From CAZSDP01 sp964605665 (GTDB lineage: Bacteria > Planctomycetota > UBA8108 > UBA1146), in contig CAZSDP010000012.1 of the NCBI GenBank assembly GCA_964605665.1, positions 59,487 to 123,486 of the forward strand: a stretch of 64,000 nucleotides of DNA, given 5' to 3'. Both the position numbers and the translations under genes were made by a program. The notes below the pieces were generated by a model. That model was not told the origin of the DNA. It did not search any database and saw only the letters and a program-made list of their open reading frames with translations. Below are positions 60,747 to 64,000 of this stretch, piece after piece (the first letter of the stretch is position 1; every line of letters begins with the position of its first letter).

Positions 60747-61564
60747 CGGGATCCTTTCTAGTGAGGGGGGTGACCCCACTCCGCAGAAGAGCGGCGGGTG
60801 CCCTTCAGTTCTGGAGGTGAGGTCACCCATCCATCGCGTGTAACTGGTGCGGAACAACGGTCGGTGAACGAGCTGAAAATCGACCTTGAGGGGGCGGAGC
60901 ACGGATCGATCGATCGAACATCAGGCGGGCCTATTCCACTTTCAGTAAGCTTCCTCATCTCAGGGTTGGGCAAGGGTGCCTTGCCCCAGAAACACAGCGC
61001 TGAGAGACACAGCGCTGAGAGACANNNNNNNNNNNNNNNNNNNNNNNNNNNNNNNNNNNNNNNNNNNNNNNNNNNNNNNNNNNNNNNNNNNNNNNNNNNN
61101 NNNNNNNNNNNNNNNNNNNNNNNNGCTGGATGAGACACAGCTGGATGAGACACAGCTGGATGAGGCACAGATCATCTTTCAGTACACACCCTCTTTCAGA
61201 ATGCCGTGATCGAACTCTGTCTTCAGCGCTCTCGGGATCGCTCTCGCAAGGAAAGGTCCGATCGCGCGATCGCAGTTCCGATCGTTCAGAACTCACCGAC
61301 CACGAGTGGGTTGTGACATTCTGCGATCTGTGGGGGGCTGGGAGAGGGGAGTTCACCCGCGGACGATGTCCAGGAGGAGTCCGGTCGGGAATCGGCGGGA
61401 TGCCACGTCTCACGGGGAAGAAACGAAAATTGAAAAACTGATGAATGAACTCTCGACGACCTCGTTCTCTGACCATCGCTGAAACAATTTTGCCGAAGGG
61501 GAGCTTGGGCGCCCCTTCTCAGCAAAGACCTGAGGACAAAATCGATCGGGAGGAGCTGAAGACG
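60747..61564. other. Intergenic region with repeat array 2 and an assembly gap
   Basis: The region lies between divergent genes, the propeller (minus) and the lipoprotein (plus). Apart from the array at 60991-61170 nothing with coding character was seen. Confidence 0.5.
60991..61170. repeat. Tandem-repeat array 2 (15-bp unit) spanning a scaffold gap
   Basis: Left of the gap CACAGCGCTGAGAGA occurs twice (60994-61023), right of it GCTGGATGAGACACA is repeated (61125-61169, the third copy with one change). Aligned on CACAGC the two variants share CACAGC and TGAGA. The 100 N at 61025-61124 hide the transition. CACAGCTGGA is also the core of array 1. Confidence 0.85.
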
Positions 61565-61978
61565 ATGGCGAGATCGACAAAGTATGCGGCCATTCCTATG
61601 CTCATGACCTTGTTGCTATTGGCCGGTTGCCACACGGGAAACCGTCACTCGCACTTCGAAAATCACCCGAAGGCGGTGGCTTCCCCCTTCAAGTTCGTCT
61701 GGGGTGGAGATCTCATCCATTACGACGCGTTCGATCAATACATCTGGGACACCAACTGGGATGAAGTCTTCATCGAGTTTTCCGCCTACGACTTCATCGG
61801 TGAATTCTGCGTCGAGATCTACGACGGGGTTGGAGACTTGGTTTTTGCCGATACTTACTTCGGTGTGGGAGGCGATCTCTTTGTCAGCACTCAGACGAAG
61901 ATCGGTTTCTCGGGGAACTGGGTGATCGAGATCAGCAGCTTTGATCTGACCGGAGATGTCCAGTTGACCCTCGATTGA
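61565..61978 (+). CDS. Lipoprotein of unknown function
   Basis: The 137-residue protein has a lipoprotein signal (MLMTLLLLAGC, Cys22), then an aromatic/Asp-rich beta region (VEIYDGVGDLVFADTYFGVG). No family recognised. GGGAGGAG lies upstream of ATG 61565. It ends in front of a strong inverted repeat. Confidence 0.65.
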   Translation: MARSTKYAAIPMLMTLLLLAGCHTGNRHSHFENHPKAVASPFKFVWGGDLIHYDAFDQYIWDTNWDEVFIEFSAYDFIGEFCVEIYDGVGDLVFADTYFGVGGDLFVSTQTKIGFSGNWVIEISSFDLTGDVQLTLD

Positions 61979-62000
61979 TCACGATCGACGCTGTTTCGAT

Positions 62001-62040
62001 AGAATCGGGGTGGAGCTCTTTCGAGTTCCACCCCGATTCT
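62001..62040. terminator. Strong inverted repeat between convergent genes
   Basis: AGAATCGGGGTGGAGCTC pairs with the facing arm over 18 positions (one G-T pair) around TTTC. The following T-run is short, yet the site suits a bidirectional terminator for the lipoprotein and methyltransferase genes. Confidence 0.6.
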
Positions 62041-62087
62041 CGTGAAGGACGCCGCGCTGATTCAGCTTTGGTCTCTGTTCGATCGAT

Positions 62088-62795
62088 TCACTGTTGGGCG
62101 CGGTATTCGATCCGAAATCGCCGCATCGGCGGATCTTCATCGTCGAGAAAATCCTCGAAGTGCACCCGAGTCAACGAGGCTTCGAGGGGGGCGAGCTCTT
62201 TTTGGGAGAGTGGCCAAGGAAAGTGACTCAACGGGTCGGAATCATCTCGCCCCCTGCAGATCAAAAGCAGGGTCCCGCCGGGCCGAGGGAGGCGAGCGAG
62301 GTTGCCAAAGGCAAGTCGACGTAGCGATTCGGGAAGGACTTGCAGGGTGTACGATTCGACCACCAAGTCGAATGCCCCGAGCCACTCCGCGGGGGGATTC
62401 AGCAGGTTCTCGACGCGGTATTCGACTGCAGAATCTGCAAACCTCTCTCGGCAGATTTCGATCGCTCGCGGCGCGATGTCGAATGCGGTGGTCTTGTATC
62501 CGCGGCGGGCGAGTTCTTCCGCGTCGTCGCCGACCCCACAACCGATTTTGAGGGCGCGCTGCGGTGAGACCACTCCGTCATTGCTGTTCAGTTCCGGCTG
62601 CCCATTTCGAGTGCGGTCGAGCCAATCGGTCAGCCAGCAATTGGGGTTGAGATCGGCCCACGGAATCTTCCCGAGGTCAGATCCCGCTTCGCGATAGAAG
62701 GTCTCGAACCAACGGAGTGGGTCTTCCGTGGCTGCCAATTGACGAGCGCGCTCACGTGCGTCGATCCCCATCGGTTCCTCGTTCTCGATGTCCAA
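62088..62795 (-). CDS. Class I SAM-dependent methyltransferase
   Basis: The 235-residue protein has motif I LKIGCGVGDDAEEL (LxxGCGxG) and motif II TTAFDIAPRAIEICR, then DLVVESYTLQVLP and GGTLLLICRGR. It resembles thiopurine-type or cyclopropane-type small-molecule methyltransferases. The substrate is unknown. The gene follows the beta-barrel gene by three bases on the same strand, so the two form an operon. Confidence 0.85.
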   Translation of the reverse strand: MDIENEEPMGIDARERARQLAATEDPLRWFETFYREAGSDLGKIPWADLNPNCWLTDWLDRTRNGQPELNSNDGVVSPQRALKIGCGVGDDAEELARRGYKTTAFDIAPRAIEICRERFADSAVEYRVENLLNPPAEWLGAFDLVVESYTLQVLPESLRRLAFGNLARLPRPGGTLLLICRGRDDSDPLSHFPWPLSQKELAPLEASLTRVHFEDFLDDEDPPMRRFRIEYRAQQ

Positions 62796-62798
62796 CGG

Positions 62799-63563
62799 TC
62801 AAAACTCCAACTGAACTCCGGCGAGCAGGCCCTTCCAGCGGAGGTCCAGGTCGGAGTTATTCGAGAACTCGAGATCGTAATCGGAGCGTCGCCAGCCAGC
62901 AAACAGAGCGAGGCGAGGAATCACTCGGTATTCCAATCCGATCTCACTTTGCTGCAAGGTGTAGGCGAGTGAACTTGATCGTGCCATCGCATAGAGCCGA
63001 AAGTCTTCATTGATCAGCCAACGGAGACGCGCACCAAATGATAACCCCAACTCTTTCTCTTCGGTGGAAGCGGACAAGCCGCCACCGTCGACCTTGAGAT
63101 CGAGAACGGTGTACTCCACGCCGTAGAGGAGAGAAAACTCGAGCCCGGTTTCAGTGCGAAAGCCGCTGGTCGAATGGGCAGAGAAGTGGTTCAGCTGAAA
63201 TCGTCCATCGAGTTCGGTATTCGGGGCGAAGACCGTACCGTTGAGATCAATCGATTGATCGGAGCTTCCCCGATCTTCGCCGACCACACTCGACACTTCT
63301 GCTTCGAGTGTGTGCAGATAGCCCGCGCGTACCTCTTCTCCCAATCCCGGATCCCCTGCTCCGGCCCGCTGACGTCCGGGAGAAGCTTCCGCCACCAATC
63401 GGAATGATGGAGCGAAGACCCCATCGTCCTCTGCTCGATAGGTTGCGTCGGTCGCACACCCTATCCCAGTGAGGGCGAGAAGGCAGATCAGAAAAGTCGA
63501 CACCGGACTTGGACAACGAGTGGAGAAGGGCGGGATCTCTCTCTGATGGACTGACGTATTCAT
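62799..63563 (-). CDS. Outer-membrane beta-barrel-like protein
   Basis: The 254-residue protein has an N-terminal signal that ends in CATDATY (possible lipoprotein, but the lipobox is weak), then alternating hydrophobic/polar strands ending in the aromatic VQLEF, as in outer-membrane barrels: LGLSFGARLRWLINEDFRLY, SEIGLEYRVIPRLALFAGWR. Likely 8-10 strands. ATG 63563 is the internal start with a proper signal. No family recognised. Confidence 0.62.
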   Translation of the reverse strand: MNTSVHQREIPPFSTRCPSPVSTFLICLLALTGIGCATDATYRAEDDGVFAPSFRLVAEASPGRQRAGAGDPGLGEEVRAGYLHTLEAEVSSVVGEDRGSSDQSIDLNGTVFAPNTELDGRFQLNHFSAHSTSGFRTETGLEFSLLYGVEYTVLDLKVDGGGLSASTEEKELGLSFGARLRWLINEDFRLYAMARSSSLAYTLQQSEIGLEYRVIPRLALFAGWRRSDYDLEFSNNSDLDLRWKGLLAGVQLEF

Positions 63564-63652
63564 AAGCCAGAAGATACCCGAAGCGGCGGAAGAAAGGGGA
63601 GGCGGAACTTGACCTCTTTGCTCATGAGACCAGATGCGGGTACTCACACCGG

Positions 63653-64000
63653 TTAGCGTTTTCGTTCCCGTCGATTGCGTCCCGTCCGACTCGAATCGGG
63701 CCGTGGAGCGCGATTGTCTCTTCGCGGTTTCGCTCGACCTTCACGCTTCGGCGTCGCGGCAGCTGACTCCTTCGCAGAATCAGACTCTTTCCCCTTCGCT
63801 CTGTTCATATGGGAGGACGGAGAGGCTGTCTCCGGTTCGAGACTCGAAACTTCTTCCGCGGTCAGCTCTCGCCAGTCTCCACGCCCCAGTTGATCGAGGA
63901 GTACTCCACCGACCGAGAGTCTTTTCAAGTACACCACCGTCATGCCGAGTGCTTCGAACATTCGGCGGATCTGCCGTTTCATTCCTTCGCGAATTCTGAT
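63653..64000 (-). CDS. Pseudouridine synthase RluB/RsuA family, C-terminal part
   Basis: The gene enters from the right edge. The visible end has the family's C-terminal motif REGMKRQIRRMFEALGMTVV followed by LKRLSVGGVLLDQLGRGDWR, then a 60-residue basic tail (KREGRAKPRRDNRAPRPDSS). It isomerises a uridine in rRNA (RluB, RluE or RsuA type; the exact target cannot be told). The catalytic Asp region lies outside the window. Confidence 0.85.
   Translation of the reverse strand: MRIREGMKRQIRRMFEALGMTVVYLKRLSVGGVLLDQLGRGDWRELTAEEVSSLEPETASPSSHMNRAKGKESDSAKESAAATPKREGRAKPRRDNRAPRPDSSRTGRNRRERKR

Noticed and set aside
60958..61209. ORFs crossing the second N run
   Set aside because: They arise from the 15-bp repeat, which is open in every frame, and from the placeholder bases.

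Overview
The window looks like a chromosomal segment of an uncultured member of the Planctomycetota. The assignment rests on several signs. Three secreted proteins end in a duplicated Asp-rich, dockerin-like module of the type RGDVNxDGxxDxSDPxxxL, which is common in that phylum. GTG and TTG starts are frequent. Small coiled-coil or signal-peptide-bearing proteins of unknown function are abundant. An outer-membrane assembly system (TamA/TamB, an AsmA-like giant) implies a diderm envelope. The segment is a scaffold: two runs of exactly 100 N (13168-13267 and 61025-61124) are unresolved gaps, and both fall inside short tandem-repeat arrays.

Layout. 0-4.2 kb: 3-hydroxyanthranilate dioxygenase, then a two-gene operon of a glutamate-cysteine-ligase-like enzyme fused to CBS domains and an AstE/AspA-type zinc hydrolase. 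4.2-6.0 kb: a c-type cytochrome, then a secreted LolA-like protein whose frame is interrupted by one in-frame TGA. 6.5-11.3 kb: TamB and TamA, translationally coupled. 11.4-17.5 kb: ACT protein, Spy-like envelope protein, repeat array 1, YfcH and bifunctional FtcD, a DUF442-type phosphatase lipoprotein and a small Cys-rich protein. 17.7-21.5 kb: a heterodimeric ABC exporter, preceded by a gene-poor 1.1 kb stretch. 23-32.5 kb: Coa1-like protein and M28 peptidase (+), then a minus-strand run of coiled-coil protein, gamma-carbonic anhydrase, TsaB, Alr, AsmA-like protein and a PHB-depolymerase-like esterase. 32.8-41.8 kb: BtpA, then the housekeeping run tpiA-secG-yicC-gmk-rpoZ-coaC-coaB-ftsK. 41.9-49.5 kb: a TAG-interrupted membrane gene, MarC, a large secreted phosphodiesterase, a zinc-ribbon/secreted protein pair, DUF2891 and an esterase. 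49.8-53.6 kb: rimO-pgsA-pgpA and an MFS transporter. 53.8-58.9 kb: a regulatory cluster of RsbU-like phosphatase, STAS protein, PII-like protein, two small proteins and RpoN. 59-64 kb: a calcium-loop beta-propeller, repeat array 2, a lipoprotein, a methyltransferase, a beta-barrel-like protein and the end of an RluB/RsuA pseudouridine synthase.

The most notable signal is the gene at 5135-6019 (minus). A single TGA at codon 206 is followed by 88 further in-frame codons. Eight-base-pair stem and five-base loop geometry just downstream of the TGA fits the published description of bacterial SECIS elements, and a strong terminator lies after the second half. It is either a new selenoprotein or a nonsense-broken gene, and the sequence alone cannot decide. 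Other points are a probable frameshift at the 5' end of the RsbU-like gene, a STAS domain without its phosphorylatable serine, a PII protein without Tyr51, and related CACAGC-core repeat arrays at both assembly gaps. No rRNA, tRNA, CRISPR array, insertion sequence or prophage was seen.
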